In this document: positions 24,831 to 37,674 of the stretch, one piece after another
Position numbering within the stretch: the first letter of the stretch is position 1
How the letters are laid out: each line of letters opens with the position of its first letter
NCBI GenBank assembly: GCA_014773175.1
Contig: VXCM01000794.1
Coordinates: forward strand, 134,464-198,463
Source of the DNA: Lucifuga dentata
Taxonomy: Eukaryota; Chordata; Actinopteri; Ophidiiformes; Bythitidae
Direction of reading: 5' to 3'
DNA length: 64,000 bases
The notes under the pieces: generated by a model
Told to the model about the DNA's origin: nothing
Databases searched by the model: none
Seen by the model: only the letters and a program-made list of their open reading frames with translations
Position numbers and translations under genes: made by a program

Positions 24831-27129
24831 AAGGCAATAACCTGTCAGGATTTTGTTTTTTGTTTTTTTTTGTTTTTTTTTTTTGTATTAGTCAAAACTC
24901 AGTTAATGCAGTTTTATTTTAGTAATATTTCGGTGAACATATGGGATGTAGAAAGTTTATCTGTGGATATTTGAGACTTGGATAACTTGAATGCATGAGT
25001 TTGACAGTTTAACAGTCTCCAACTGCATTCATTATACCAGCAATGGCTAACAATTTTGGAAACTTCATTTTATGTAAAAGACACAATGTTTGTTTTTTTA
25101 TCTAGCTTATCAAATGACTGAAATTTTAAAATTATGTGGTGCAATAATCCTTTGAGAAATGGAACCACAAGAACCACAATATTATTTCATTAGTGGCTGC
25201 AGCAACATAACAGGGTTACACATTGTAACCCTGGTCTTATGAGTAGCCCTGTAATGGGGTCTGTAAGTTTGACCACTCTCTGTAGTGCTAGTTTAACATG
25301 TATATCAATATGTCTTATTTCATGTATTTACTGGAATTGACCAGCCATATTTTGATTTCCATATAGTGAGCTTGATGGTAAGAAGAAACTAAACAAAGAA
25401 AAAAAACCCCATTAATTACAAGAAAAGAAATGTATGTTTTAATGAAAGGTCTGTTTCAGTAACTGCTGCATCATTATATCATTTTTATATGAGTTAGTGA
25501 TATTTTAGATTAAGGAGCAGTCACAAAATTGATTTAATGGTCAGTAAATTGAGACATTATAATGGTTAGTGCATATTTTACCATATGGCTAATACTTGAT
25601 TGTTGAAACTTCACCTTTTGTATTATTAATAACCTGACTAGATGAAAAGGTTTTTTTCTTTTTAAGTGTAATAGTTTTTGCTGTGATTACAATAATTTCT
25701 AAAACCATTTCAGACCTTAACAGTGTTGATGTTTCACTCACCTAAACCCCCCCCCAACTCCTGCTTTTTAATATCACTTTCACATTTGATATCTTTGGAT
25801 ATCNTCACCTAAACCCCCCCCCAACTCCTGCTTTTTAATATCACTTTCACATTTGATATCTTTGGATATCTTTGTGCATCTCTTGAACACAACCATCTCT
25901 ATACGTCGTTCACACTCACACTGTCTCATTTCCTCACGCATCCAGCAATCTTTTCAAAATCACTTCCTTGATTCACATCTTTGCCCTCCGCGTTTATGAA
26001 CACTTTATTGAGAGGCGGGAAGGTGGCAGAAAAACAGACATAATTGCCTGGGGTGGTAAGTTATTGGAAAATGGATGAATTGCTTTTTTTTTTTCTTTTT
26101 TCAAGGAAGAGCTGCGGGAGTGTTAGGAATAAAGAAAGCTCCCTAATAATGGTTAAGGTCAGGTGCAGGGGTGTTGGGGAGTGATTTCTTTATGCTGCAG
26201 CAGTATGGGCATAAATAAACTCACATAGCATTTTCCCCTCTCCCTCTCTGGATATGCAATTTATCAGTGTGTGTTTTTGAGAGCATGTGCGTGTGTTTGT
26301 GTGCGTGTGGCATGTGGTTAAGGGTGTGTGTTGGGGGGTAGGGGACTGGGGCCACTGATGCTGTTATTCTTTGCCAGCTGGGTTTAGCTTTCAAAGGTTA
26401 AGGGTTGTTTTGATGGGGTCGTTCAAGTTCATCTCCACAATTATAATCAGACACCCACAAGATGTGTAAGTTTCCTTGAGTGAGGGAGGATAAAAGAAAA
26501 GCTTTTGCTGAGAGAGGCATAGTCAATCTAATATGGCATCACTAGTGAGTTTTTACTGCTGTGTGTATTGTGTGTGTATTTGTTAGTGAAAGGTTGTGTG
26601 TCTGCATTTTGACTGTCTCATTTCCATATATTTCAAACTCAGTTTTAGGGTTAAGTTTGTAAAAATAAGTCACATGCTAAAGGTGTGGCAGTTTTAAAGC
26701 AGTTTTAAAGTGCTGTGTCTTTTTAGGGAGCTTTCTGGAAAAAAGAAGTCATCGCAATTACAGATTTAATATGTTTGATGACGCCTGCAGCCTCATGTGA
26801 AAACTATTATATATTTGCCTCTAATTCAATGATTTCTGCCTTTTATGGCAAGTTGGTAACACCTAATCTACAGCAACAGTCACAGAGACAAAGACAAATA
26901 TCTTTACAGAAAGTTACTATTCATATCTTTTTATTCATGTAATTCAGATTAATATAACTGATTTTAATAATATAAATATGGCCACGAAAATGTCAAAGCA
27001 AAAATTATGTTGCGTTCATTGTACCTTGGAAATGGGAAGCGTAACTCTGAATTATGTCATTTACGACCACCACAAATTCAAGCTAAACAAAGTGGGAGAC
27101 AACATGGACGCCTTCATGAAAACTTTCTT
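24831..27129. other. no gene recognised
   Basis: AT-rich sequence with T runs near 24860-24884, a gap duplication at 25738-25870 and a G/T-rich stretch at 26270-26345. Confidence 0.4.
25738..25870. other. single-N gap flanked by a 66-nt exact duplicate
   Basis: 25738-25803 and 25805-25870 are identical around N at 25804. Confidence 0.9.
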
Positions 27130-27404
27130 TTTTTTTTTTTTTTNTTTTTTTTTTTTTTTGCTCTGTCAGACCAAAAGAAACAGACATGGGACAGGCTGAG
27201 CTATTTTCTACAGAGTGTAATTATTAACTAAAAAAGAATAATAATTAGGCTAAAAAGCTTTCTTAATGAAACCCTCTAAATTTCTATTGATTTCAATTGT
27301 TTTGATTCTTTGAGGAAGTTTTTGCAGTGTTGTCTAGTTTTTTCTTGATACTGGAGAGTGTCAAGGACCACAGGTGCTACATGTACCACAGTTTGAGAAC
27401 CACT
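27130..27404. mobile_element. hAT-like element right-end fragment
   Basis: It ends TACCACAGTTTGAGAACCAC then TG, the same terminal motif as the element at 50547-51216. The left end was not found. A T run with an N gap at 27144 lies near the start. Confidence 0.4.
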
Positions 27405-28379
27405 GCCCTAAGATGTTACAAGTACACATCAGATTCCAGTCTATTTGTTATTGCCTGGTTGACACCATAATGGTATTAAATTGTTACACTATTCACTCAT
27501 AATCCATTCATGCAAAATATGTTGGCGAGAAATATTCTGTTTTGGAATTAAAGGCTAACATGTAGCCTGGTGTAGGTTTGCAAAAAATATAGGCTATATG
27601 CAGGGCCCCAACCTTACACACACTACATAATTTCTTCATAATGGGTCCCCACACAGCACAATGGCCCTCACCCTGAGTTGATCAAAGTGACGTAGCTTGA
27701 TAGATGAGGTCGAAGCAATTTTCCTCTAGCCATGAAAAATAACAAAACCCAGGCAACTTAATTACAGATGCAGCAAGCAGGTAGAACTCTTTTCTGTCCT
27801 TTCCTAATAAATGAATGCTGTTGGGGCTTTTCAAATAACTACGCCCAACAGAACAAGCTCATCTTGATGTAACTGATTAAGTGTGTAGTGCAGCAACAGA
27901 ATGCTGATCATCATGCCCTCAGTGGTAGGAACATGGATCATGGTCAATCAGTATTTTCAGTGAAATCACAAAGGAAATTTGCTTAGAACCATATTTAAGC
28001 TGTGTTACGAGGTCACCAGCCAAGGTAATTTGAATTGAACTGAAATTTAAGTAAAACCCAAATTAATGAGTGTTTTCTGTTCTGTGGCAGTTTTGCTGGT
28101 GGCAAGCAATTGGTAATGCTATTGGACCCAGAATATGCTCCAAATGAAATCTGATTTACTGAGATTGAGTGAGCAAGAGCAAGTTTGCAATCAAATGAGG
28201 CATTGTATTTGGTTTTCATCAGCACATGCTGGACAGTTGGGACCAGTGCACCACTCCCAGTGGGTTTGAGAATGTAATCTCAGGCATTGTCACACCCCAG
28301 TGAACAGGTATGGTTGTTGGGTTGTTTTTCTACAGCTAGGTATATGTACTGCATTGTGCTTGTTGCAGGACAATGCAGT
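27405..28379. other. no gene recognised
   Basis: Plain AT-rich intergenic sequence with no repeats or exons I can name. Confidence 0.35.
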
Positions 28380-29259
28380 ACATATTGGTGATTTTGCATG
28401 TTTGAGTGTGATTTTGCATGTTTGAGCCCAATTAATGTTACCTGCATACACTTTTGATTACTGCAAACCATTTTCCAAAAGATAAAATGTTTCAAAAATA
28501 TACTTTATATCACATAATATTTCAAAATCAAATGTTCAGGTGATACACCCGCCAAATTCAATTCAGCTAACACTTACGCATGATTGTAGAAGGCACGGTC
28601 ATTTTAATTTCTTTGTAAAAGTAGTTTTCTCCTGTGACTACATTCCCTGCGGAGACATACATTTTCTTCCATGCAGCTTCATGTTGAAGTGGTTATATTA
28701 AGCAACTCTGACAAAAGATAAGAACGACATGTGTTTGAGCGCAATAAATACAACCCACATACACATTACACTACTGCCAACCATTTTCCAAAACATACTA
28801 CTGGAGCTGTACATTTTAGATTTGTTGTTTCTACCTTCCAGACTGTCACTGGTTTCAGTTCATTCCAGAATGCTATTAAAATCAACCTGTAGAGAGACTT
28901 GAAACGTAATTGAAATAGGTAATCCATCACAGTGAACTTAACAGCGTTTTTATTTTTTGTCAGAAGTACTTACAGTAATATAACCAGTTCGATATGGAGC
29001 TGTAAAGAAGAAAATGTATGTCTCCGCCAGGGAATATACTCCCAGGAGAAGATGCCTTTTATGGAGAAATTAAAAACAAGAGTGCCTTTTGAGGTGGGTG
29101 TGTCACCTGAACATTTGATTTTGAACAATTAGATTATTGGCAAAAGAACACAAAACTAAAATATGGCTTTATGTTTTTGAAAATGGTTTCCTGTGACGTA
29201 AGTGGGTATGGGTGTATTTACTGGGCTCTAACATGCAAAACCAAGGTACTGTCCTTTAA
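28380..29259. mobile_element. foldback-like elements E and F, tandem or nested
   Basis: Two left-arm segments occur in a row: ATTTTGCATGTTTGAGCCCA near 28400 and GTGTTTGAGCGCAATAAATA near 28730. A single right end follows, finishing ATGCAAAACCAAGG...GTCCTTTAAG. This suggests one copy inserted next to or into another. The centre (28800-29090) carries the longest version of the family's internal sequence. Confidence 0.5.
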
Positions 29260-29327
29260 GTTAGGGGCAAGCGAAATACAACAACATGATGATATGTGTG
29301 ATGGAACTGTGTGTGCTTGAAAGTATT

Positions 29328-29328
<1 letters not shown>

Positions 29329-29374
<46 letters not shown>

Positions 29375-29389
29375 GAGAGAGAGAGAGAG
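29329..29389. repeat. compound (GT)n(GA)n microsatellite
   Basis: GT at 29329-29344 is followed directly by GA at 29345-29389, with two GACA interruptions. Confidence 0.85.
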
Positions 29390-30198
29390 TGTGTGTTGGA
29401 GGATGGATTTATGTGGACTGAAGCCTATCATAATTACAAGCCTTGCAGAGAGCCCTGAAAACATGAATGCCAAGCAGTGCTTATGTTGCATGGTTCTGAG
29501 GGTTTGGCTTTTTCATCCACAAGCATGCAGTGCCTCTTGCCTTCTTTGCCTGATCCCCTAGAGACCCAAGAGCTGACATCATTCACACACTTAGAAACAC
29601 AGTGACACATCAGTGTGCAGACAGCTACACATAAACAGACATTCAAAAGCCTGTGCATGCCCACACGTGCACAAATATACGCATTTCTCAACAAACTATA
29701 AGAGTTTCTCAGTGGGAAACTGGGACAAACTGTTCTGGCAAGGGAAAACGTCTGTGCTCAGAGAGCAAATGTAACTGTTTGGCAGCCAATGCAGCAAATG
29801 AGCAGGCTAGCATGCGTGTGGCTACAAACACACATGCACACATAGAGACACATATGCACACACTTATGATGAAATAGCTGGTCAGAGTGGCAGGTGTGAT
29901 ATGGATGACAGCTGGATGCAGCAAGGGTTCCTCTATATGTTCATGTCTGCCCTATTGTCATGAGAAATGGAGAGGGAGGTGGCTGCATTTGGCACACTTT
30001 AGATCCAGACATATTCACAATCTGTGTCATGGCAGACTCAGTACTCAGTACATCAGACTCAGTACATACTCAGTATTAGCTCAGGATAAATGGTAAGTAA
30101 ATGTGTGGAAGATGAGTCAGAAAAGACCAGGGGGAGATTGATTCACGGAAGGAAGATTCAGGAATAAAGAAGAGAAGTGCAGAAGGAAAGAAGAGGAG
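29390..30198. other. no gene recognised
   Basis: Short ORFs on both strands here (29434-29694, 29653-29877, 29887-30096) overlap each other and have no family features. Confidence 0.35.
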
Positions 30199-30423
30199 AT
30201 GAGACTAAAGAAGAGAAGAGGAGAGGAGAGGAGGAAAGAACATAGAAGAGGAACTGGGAAATCAAGAAAAAAGAAGCACAGCGGAGAAAAGCAGATTTTT
30301 TTTTCTCTTATCCTTTTCTCACTTTATTTCAGTCCATCTTTCTATTTCTCTCCTTCACTGCAAATCTCGTGGGTACTAAGGTCTGAGTTGCTTGGGATAT
30401 TTGGAGGTGCAGTGAATGTTTAC

Positions 30424-30425
<2 letters not shown>

Positions 30426-30490
<65 letters not shown>

Positions 30491-30612
30491 TGGGAGGTGG
30501 TAAATTGAGCAGGTGTATTAGGAACAAAAGAGTGGGGAAGATCAGTGAGTCAACTATTGCCATGCTGGGTGGATATTTATGTGTGTGTGTGTGTATATCT
30601 GTGCATGTGTGC

Positions 30613-30651
<39 letters not shown>

Positions 30652-30721
30652 ATAAAATTGTCAGTGACGGATTTGTCAGGGGAAACAACATGCTGCGAAT
30701 TCCACTGTTCAAGTTCAAGTG

Positions 30722-30752
<31 letters not shown>
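30426..30752. repeat. cluster: (GT)n, (GA)n and (AC)n microsatellites
   Basis: (GT)n at 30426-30492, (GA)n at 30614-30649 and (AC)n at 30721-30752 within 330 bases. The long open frames across this stretch (for example 30199-30816) are translated repeats, not genes. Confidence 0.9.
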
Positions 30753-30754
<2 letters not shown>

Positions 30755-31381
30755 GGACTCTAACAAGCAAACACACACCACTGGATTATGTTGATTTTTT
30801 GGAAATTCCACTCTAGCCCCTCAGTGATGCAAATGTGCTTGTGATTGTGTCTTGATTTGATGTGAAGAAGTAGCTCTTGACAAAAAGAACGCTTTCTTTG
30901 CCAAATCTCAGCTTTGTTTCATCATCAGCCATTACGGACTGTCGCTGCTTTATGACAATAGCTTGTGGGCGCATACAGGGCCAGAAAAATTAAATAACAT
31001 TAAATGAAAACTCAGTGTTTGCTTATTGTACAGGAGTGTTTGTGTTAGAATATGCAAATCGTATTCAATTGCCGTAACCCAAAACCCAGTGAGTCACCCA
31101 TAATGCTCAGTGCGGTTGTCATGGAAAGACTTAAGCACCAGGTAATAGCAGGAAAGAGCTCCATCTATTTGACAAATCATGACAAAATGATTTAACATTT
31201 AACATTAATATTTAACATTTAACATTAACAGTAACAAAGTCTGACAAAATGGCTTCTTTGTCAAATATCTGAAGCACTTCTAGACAAAAAAAAAAAAATG
31301 TATGCAGGCAATTTCATTCTTTTCTTTTCAATAATTTTATTCCTTTTGATTTGCTGCTTTCAAAACTTTAATTAAGGGTGT

Positions 31382-31385
<4 letters not shown>

Positions 31386-31414
<29 letters not shown>
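31386..31414. repeat. (CT)n microsatellite
   Basis: About 14 uninterrupted CT units in a longer pyrimidine-rich stretch (31386-31500). Confidence 0.85.
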
Positions 31415-31421
<7 letters not shown>

Positions 31422-32122
31422 CTTGTTTCTTCTCTTCCTCCCTGCCTCCCTTTATTCTTTCTATTCTCCTGTCATTCCAGAACCACCCTTCTCTTTATAC
31501 CTCCCCCATGTGTCTGCAGGGGGTATTCACAATCACAACCACAGTCAGTAGAGCTGGCTCTCTGTTATCACTACTTTGTTATCACTACTACTGTTAACAC
31601 TACTAGATGTTATCACTACTAAAATTTTAACATAAATGTCACAGCTAATTCCTAGTGAGTTGTGGACAACTACTTTGCAACATTTAACATTAAAATAAAA
31701 TTAACAAATTGGACATATATATTGTATGATCATCCTGTATGCGTTTGTGTGCATGAATCCCAGGCTTGCATGGAACTTCCTTTTTGGTGATACTTGCGGC
31801 ATTTGAGCGTTATATGGTTGTAGGCATATTGTATTGGAATGGCCCCTGAAGAGGAAAGTCATGGAGGACAAAGTGGCGTAAATTAAATAAACTGCGAAGC
31901 TCAACGTGTTGCGGACAAGACTAACTCACTAAGACAGGCTTTTAAATGAGCTGATTACTGTTAGTGACCATCTGCTTCTATACTGACTTTCCAAACTGAA
32001 GGAAAGGAAGGTGGCACTAATAATGTACTGGCTGTCCTAAAGTGAAAGGTAGCACACACTTCATAAATTTCTGTTATTGAAAATTATCTTTACTAACTTG
32101 CAATGCAAAATGGCCCGTTTCT

Positions 32123-32153
32123 AAAATTGGTCTCCCCGTGAGAGACCAATTTT
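32123..32153. repeat. 12-bp perfect hairpin
   Basis: AAAATTGGTCTC (32123-32134) pairs with GAGACCAATTTT (32142-32153) around a 7-nt loop. Confidence 0.6.
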
Positions 32154-32191
32154 GTCCCACTAGTGTCCCTGCACATGAGATCACACTCAGA

Positions 32192-32206
32192 GCTGCAGAG
32201 GGCGCT
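32192..32206 (+). promoter_or_regulatory. CTCF-like motif
   Basis: GCTGCAGAGGGCGCT fits the CTCF core at 13 of 15 positions, including the GGGCGCT half. Confidence 0.35.
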
Positions 32207-33071
32207 GTAATGATAACGTTTTAATGGACATATCTCCACTATAACCAGTAGCTGTCACCATGGATGCTGCTGGTCTATTATGTGTAACAATATTATATTT
32301 AGCATTACGAAAACTGTAGAGCATGGGCGGGGACATTTGGGGAAAAAAAACTGCGCATGGCCATGAGTTAATGCATGCAAATGAGATAATATCCCTTAGC
32401 CACTAGTTGTTTCTGCAACTTAAAGCATGGTAATCTAGGGCATAACCACAACAATTGTGCATTTTATGAGAAAAGCATGAAATTTCTAACATAGATAGTG
32501 CACACGATAAGGTTTATTTTAAGATGTGGAGGGAAGTCAGATTTAACCTCTGAGGACCATGAGAGGTCAAATCCAAGATGGCCACCAGTCCACCAGGTCT
32601 AATGTTCAAATGCATTTAATCTTGGAACCAATCAGAAAAAACATTTAAGGTGTCATTTCCAACCAAGTTGGGGCTGCCCATTCATTTGGTGATATATTTT
32701 TTTTTTTTTTTTTCNTTTTTTTTTTTTTTTTGCCTTTAATGAAAATAAAAACACCAAATTAGAAATGTGTAATATGTAAACTTTATAAATTTTCCATTAA
32801 TTTTTCCTGCTATCAGACGAACAGCATGACAGTGTGTTTGATGAAATCCAGATCCAGATGCATAGTTTCTAAACATTACTAAAATAGCAAATGCAGAGGA
32901 TTATGTAGCCTTGGTGGAGGTACAGTATGCATTCTCTGAATGCTCGCTGGCATTTCTCTTTTCTGTATTTGTCTATGTCACCGGCATTAAATTACAGCTT
33001 GTGCTCTTAGGACTCTCTGCTCCTCTCTTTCCTCCAATGCAATTGTTTTAATATAGAGCTTGGATCCTTGC

Positions 33072-33455
33072 TTCTCTCTCTCTCTCTCTCTCTCTCTCAG
33101 CAGATAGATTAGTTAATGAAGTGACTGCTATGAAATGCTGCTTCTGCACTGAAATAAACAATGGCAAAGTGAAGGTAGTGCTTTCATTATTAAACTTCCT
33201 GTCTGTGTGCACGTTTGTTTGTGTGTGCTGTGTGTTTTATTGGTGATGGTGTGACAAAACTTTCTTTCTGCAAAGGATTATTATTAAATGTCATATCAAA
33301 TGAAGAATGTCATTATTAGTGTAAGGTTCTTATTTACAGATGGATTGTGGGTGTCAGTTTTCAGCCTGTGCTTTTATGTATGCATTTCCTGTAGGCGTTC
33401 TGTCCTTTTTACCTACGTTCTCTCTCTCTCTCTCTCTCCCTCTCTCTCTCTCTCT
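33072..33455. repeat. two (CT)n microsatellites
   Basis: (CT)n at 33072-33099 and again at 33418-33455. Confidence 0.85.
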
Positions 33456-34468
33456 GCATTCTGTCATTCAGTCTTCTCTGCAAGTACTCAGTGAATTTAA
33501 CTCAGGGTGGGAGGTAAACGTGACATTACGTGGGTGTTTGACAGGAATGGGCAGAAAAGATGGAGAGGAGAGGTAGAGAGAGTGAGAAAGAGAGGGCAGG
33601 AAGGATGGATGCCGCGAGAGGGAACGAGGGAGATTTGTCCATGGCCATCTGTGCAGGTTATAATATGCAGCTATCTTGGGACACTATTCACGATGGTTGA
33701 GCAGCAGGAAGTACCAGACTTAGTGTGTGTGTGTATGTGCATGCGTGTGGGCGCGCTCGTGCAGGCAAGCCTGTATCCTCTTTACAATGGCACAATGTTT
33801 ATGCTAAGTTTCATACCTTTGAATTTTGATAGGGATTGTCTTCAATCAACTGATTTTAATAAAGTTTCTATTTACAAGGGAAGCTACAAGCAGAGTTTTG
33901 CAACCGTTTCTGGCTGAGAATTGATTTTAGGCTCCAAAATTCTCATGAACCCAGCAGTAAGTGTCAAGTCCTCCTCTAAAAGAAAGTCTCATATACTTAA
34001 CTATTTTTAGATTCTGTTGTCAGCATGGATGGAGCTTGGAGAAATTCTGAATGCATTAATTATGCCAGCCCTCATCTCCGACAGTTACCGTGGTCCATTG
34101 ACAGTGCAGGTAGCAAAGAAGATGGAGTGAAAGCTGCCATGCAGGAACCTCTGTTTGTTGAGTTTGAAGATTCGTGTTTGAAAACTGTAGAAAAACTACA
34201 AGAAACAAGAATATCTGATGGAAGTGATGACTGGTAGTATTGTGCCAACATTGATTTAACAAATAAATTTTTGTTAAATCCAGTCTTAGAAATCTGTAGG
34301 GTCCCAACTCAAAGGTTGAGAAACTCTGTATTAATGCAGTTTAGATTAACCAATAATCACAGAGTTCAAATCCAAACCAGATCAGTAAAAAATACTGAGT
34401 ATGCTTTCAGATTAGGCTTTATAGAGCAAACATTCAATAATAAATAATCTCTGGTATTTTGGATGATA

Positions 34469-34483
34469 CCAAAAGGTGGCAGT
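34469..34483 (+). promoter_or_regulatory. CTCF-like motif (weaker)
   Basis: CCAAAAGGTGGCAGT fits at 13 of 15 positions; it shares AAGGTGGCAGTA with the site at 17300. Confidence 0.25.
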
Positions 34484-34744
34484 AGCTACACTCAGCATAT
34501 ACAGTACTCTTTATGTAAAAAAAATTTAAAAAAGTTAAATATGTTTGCATTTTTGAAATGCACATCATGTGCCTGCCTGTGTAAATGGTGCTTGTAGGCG
34601 TGACTCTTATGGGCCTGAGGTGTTGCTTTGTTCTTGTGTGTTGGTGGACTCTCCAACTTACAATAAAGTGTGAGATAAAACAAGAAGGTGGGCAGACGCC
34701 AACGTATCTAGTGTAGGACAAACTCTGAATTTACGTGCACGATT

Positions 34745-34875
34745 GAATCGTGTTGGCTAGTATGTGTCATGTCACAAGCTGCAGCACTCTGATTTTGGTG
34801 GGAGCGGGTNGAATCGTGTTGGCTAGTATGTGTCATGTCACAAGCTGCAGCACTCTGATTTTGGTGGGAGCGGGT
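34745..34875. other. single-N gap flanked by a 65-nt exact duplicate
   Basis: 34745-34809 and 34811-34875 are identical around N at 34810. Confidence 0.9.
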
Positions 34876-36701
34876 GCTATGAGGGTCACACTTTAAGCTA
34901 TGTCAGAATGTTTTAAGATGAACTCTGAATATTGAACATTCCTTGACAAAAAACTATAGTATGTAAACTTTTACACTGTCAAAAATGTCTGAATATTATC
35001 TATAGAAATCCACCCTGCATTAAGACTGGTTTAGTTCAGGCCAGACCAGGCATTTAATATTTAATGACATAAAATGCATAGAACCAGGGCACAAATAAAG
35101 CGTGCCTGTCTGAGCTAATAATGTATCTATATGCTCCAATTTTTGTCTATAATATTAAGGCAAAAATGAGAAAGTAGCATACATGGATATTGTCATTTGC
35201 TTAACTGTCTTTTGAGAGGAGCACACCAGGTGAGGAAATGCATGCAGAGATTGTTTATGCTGATTACAAGTCAAATGGAACGTTTACAAGAAGTAAATCA
35301 ATTAACAGCTGCATAATCTAGAGTACACTAACATTAATTTCTGTTGATTTCAATCCTATGTTGTTTACACGACTTTTGAGAAAATGTACTTATTGGGCTT
35401 AATTGAGCTTATTGGAGTAGAATCAAAGAAAGCGTACTATATGTGTATTGTATGAAGAACAAACTACATAGCAGATCTTTTTAATAGCCTAGTAGTGGAT
35501 TGAAGTAAGCTAGGGCAAGACAGCAGGATGAACAAGACATTGCTTCATAAAAAATAAAAAAATAAAAAAAAGATTAAATAGATGATATGCGCTGGATCAA
35601 TTTTTCACACATGAAGTCACCACAATCAGCTAGCTGACTGGTGGCCAGATGGACACTGGGGTATTTGCTTGGACTGACACTTGCCTTGGCTTAGCTTCAT
35701 GGTAGCCAAAGCTACAGCCAAACTCCTTGTGGTTTCTAACACAAAATGCTTTCCAAATGGTTCAACTTTACTTCCAGCAACAGGAAACTCCAAACTATCA
35801 GATTATAATACAATTATCTACTTTCCCACTTTTCTATCTTTATTTACTTGTTTTACCAAGTTATTCTAAACACTTGCGCGAACCACGCATCGTGCTCCTC
35901 GTTCAATGTCACTTTGATGCTTGATTAATTCAGTCAATAGTCAGCAAGTTACACTTGAGAGAAAAGCAACAGGCGGATGGAGCTGCAAGCTGGAGCGCAA
36001 CCAGAACAATGTTTTGTTCCTGTTGCAAACTAATGACTCCATTACTGATTGATCAAATCCAATAAAATAGTTCTCCTAGTCTAGATACTTTGTTAGGCTA
36101 TAATTATTATTTACAGATGTCCATTTTCAAAGTGTGGAATGACACAGTGGAGTCTCCATCAGCAACGGTATCCAGCACAGTGGCACACAGCCCCCAAAAA
36201 TCTGTTTTGAAAATCAAGAACAATGTAAATTTCACTTAGAACTATTTTTACTATTTACATTCAAATAGCTAGTTGAATATACAGTCAAAGAAATTATTCT
36301 AATGATCATAGGGACTTTAGGGTCATTAAAGCCAATTCACACTATGTACTGCCAGTTTGTTAGGTCACTTGCTTCCTGTAACTCCTGAGGCCATGCTCCT
36401 TTAGAGCTTTAATGCTGTGTTCCAATTTCAGTCTCTCCATAACTTCAAATGTGTCTGCACTTTAGGAGCTCATGGAGAAGGAAGAAATTGAAAAGGGGAA
36501 GTGTAAAAAGATGAAAAAAGGAAGGAAGGCAGGAAAGAAGTAAGGAAAGTGGAGTGTGTGCAGTGGTGTGAATGGGAGGAAGATGAGAGGAGCGTGCTAG
36601 AGACCAAGGGATGAGCCACCAGCGGTGAGCAGATGTTGGACCCACAGGCCTCCACCAGCATGAAGCCCCTAAAGCTGCCACTGTAGTGTGCACATGCGCG
36701 T

Positions 36702-36702
<1 letters not shown>

Positions 36703-36749
<47 letters not shown>
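36703..36749. repeat. (AC)n microsatellite
   Basis: About 23 AC units, flanked on the left by alternating GCGCGTGC sequence that favours Z-DNA. Confidence 0.85.
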
Positions 36750-36753
<4 letters not shown>

Positions 36754-37090
36754 TTGTGTACATGTGTACACACACTTTAAAGAACTGAATGCTTTCCACC
36801 CTGCAGTACTGCATAACGAGATGAATGAGCATTGAAAAAATAAATCATTCATTCAATCAGAGCTGGTATGTATATATATCTAGTTCACGGCTATTGTTTG
36901 TTGTGGGTTAAAGTGTAGCGTGCTGTATATCAGTTTGTGTTTCTGAAAATTACGATTGCATATTATATAAACTCTATTTTTCTCTGTCTATTTTTTTTCT
37001 TATTTTGAATAGGAAAAAGAAAAAAAGTTAAAAAAAAATCAGTCATTGCTACAACGTATGCATTGAGATGCAAAGCAAGATGAAGTTCTG

Positions 37091-37208
37091 TGACTGACTG
37101 GCAACCTGTCGGGGGCGAACCTACCTCTCACCTGATGCATGACGGGAAAGATTCCAGTGCCTTGCAAAGCTGCACAGTTTAAGTGGGTATAAAAAATGGA
37201 TGGAGGGA
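37091..37208 (+). mobile_element. CR1/L2-type LINE 3' tail
   Basis: The sequence GACTGGCAACCTGTCGGGGG, CTCTCACCTGATGCATGACG and AAAAATGGATGGA is a decayed copy of a widespread teleost LINE tail (consensus idea: GGCGACCTGTCCAGGGTG...GGATGGATGG). Only the 3' end is present. Confidence 0.5.
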
Positions 37209-37643
37209 GAAAACATGGTGATGAAAGTACATACAAGACTCAGAATGAAGATCTGTATTAATTAGTTGCTGTTTGGTGCAGTAATGAAATCAGTGACATC
37301 AAAATATCTAAGCAGATCCTGTCTCAGCAGCTGATGGTCTCATTTGTTTATCACAGTGCTCATGATTTATTGATGGCAAAATAAACACTTGCAAGAAACA
37401 ACTTTAAAGCACATACAGGAGAGGAGCAACAATCATCTACCACAATAACCATAAGAGATGATGGCAGACGGTGACACGCATGCACACAAATGACAGCAGG
37501 GGCATTGGGTCGATGAACATGTGGCAGTAGATGAGAGACCACAAGAGTGTGGGTGATAAATATTTGAAGCTTAGCACCACAGATCTGTAATCCATCAATC
37601 AGTCTGCAGATTCCATGGTGATATGTTTGTGCAGTAGTTTGCT

Positions 37644-37669
<26 letters not shown>
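37644..37669. repeat. (GT)n microsatellite
   Basis: About 13 GT units. Confidence 0.85.

Positions 37670-37674
<5 letters not shown>

Larger units (their letters stand above)
30753..36702. other. no gene recognised
   Basis: Holds CT microsatellites, small tandem repeats of TTTAACATT (31195-31230) and of TTATCACTACT (31565-31622), a T-run gap at 32715, two CTCF-like motifs and the gap duplication at 34745. No coding exon is evident. Confidence 0.4.

Noticed and set aside
30199..30816. Long ORF of 205 codons
   Set aside because: Mostly translated GT, GA and AC microsatellites (runs of CV, RE and TH); no domain.
33507..33917. 136-codon plus-strand ORF
   Set aside because: Purine-rich and GT-rich sequence without domain features.
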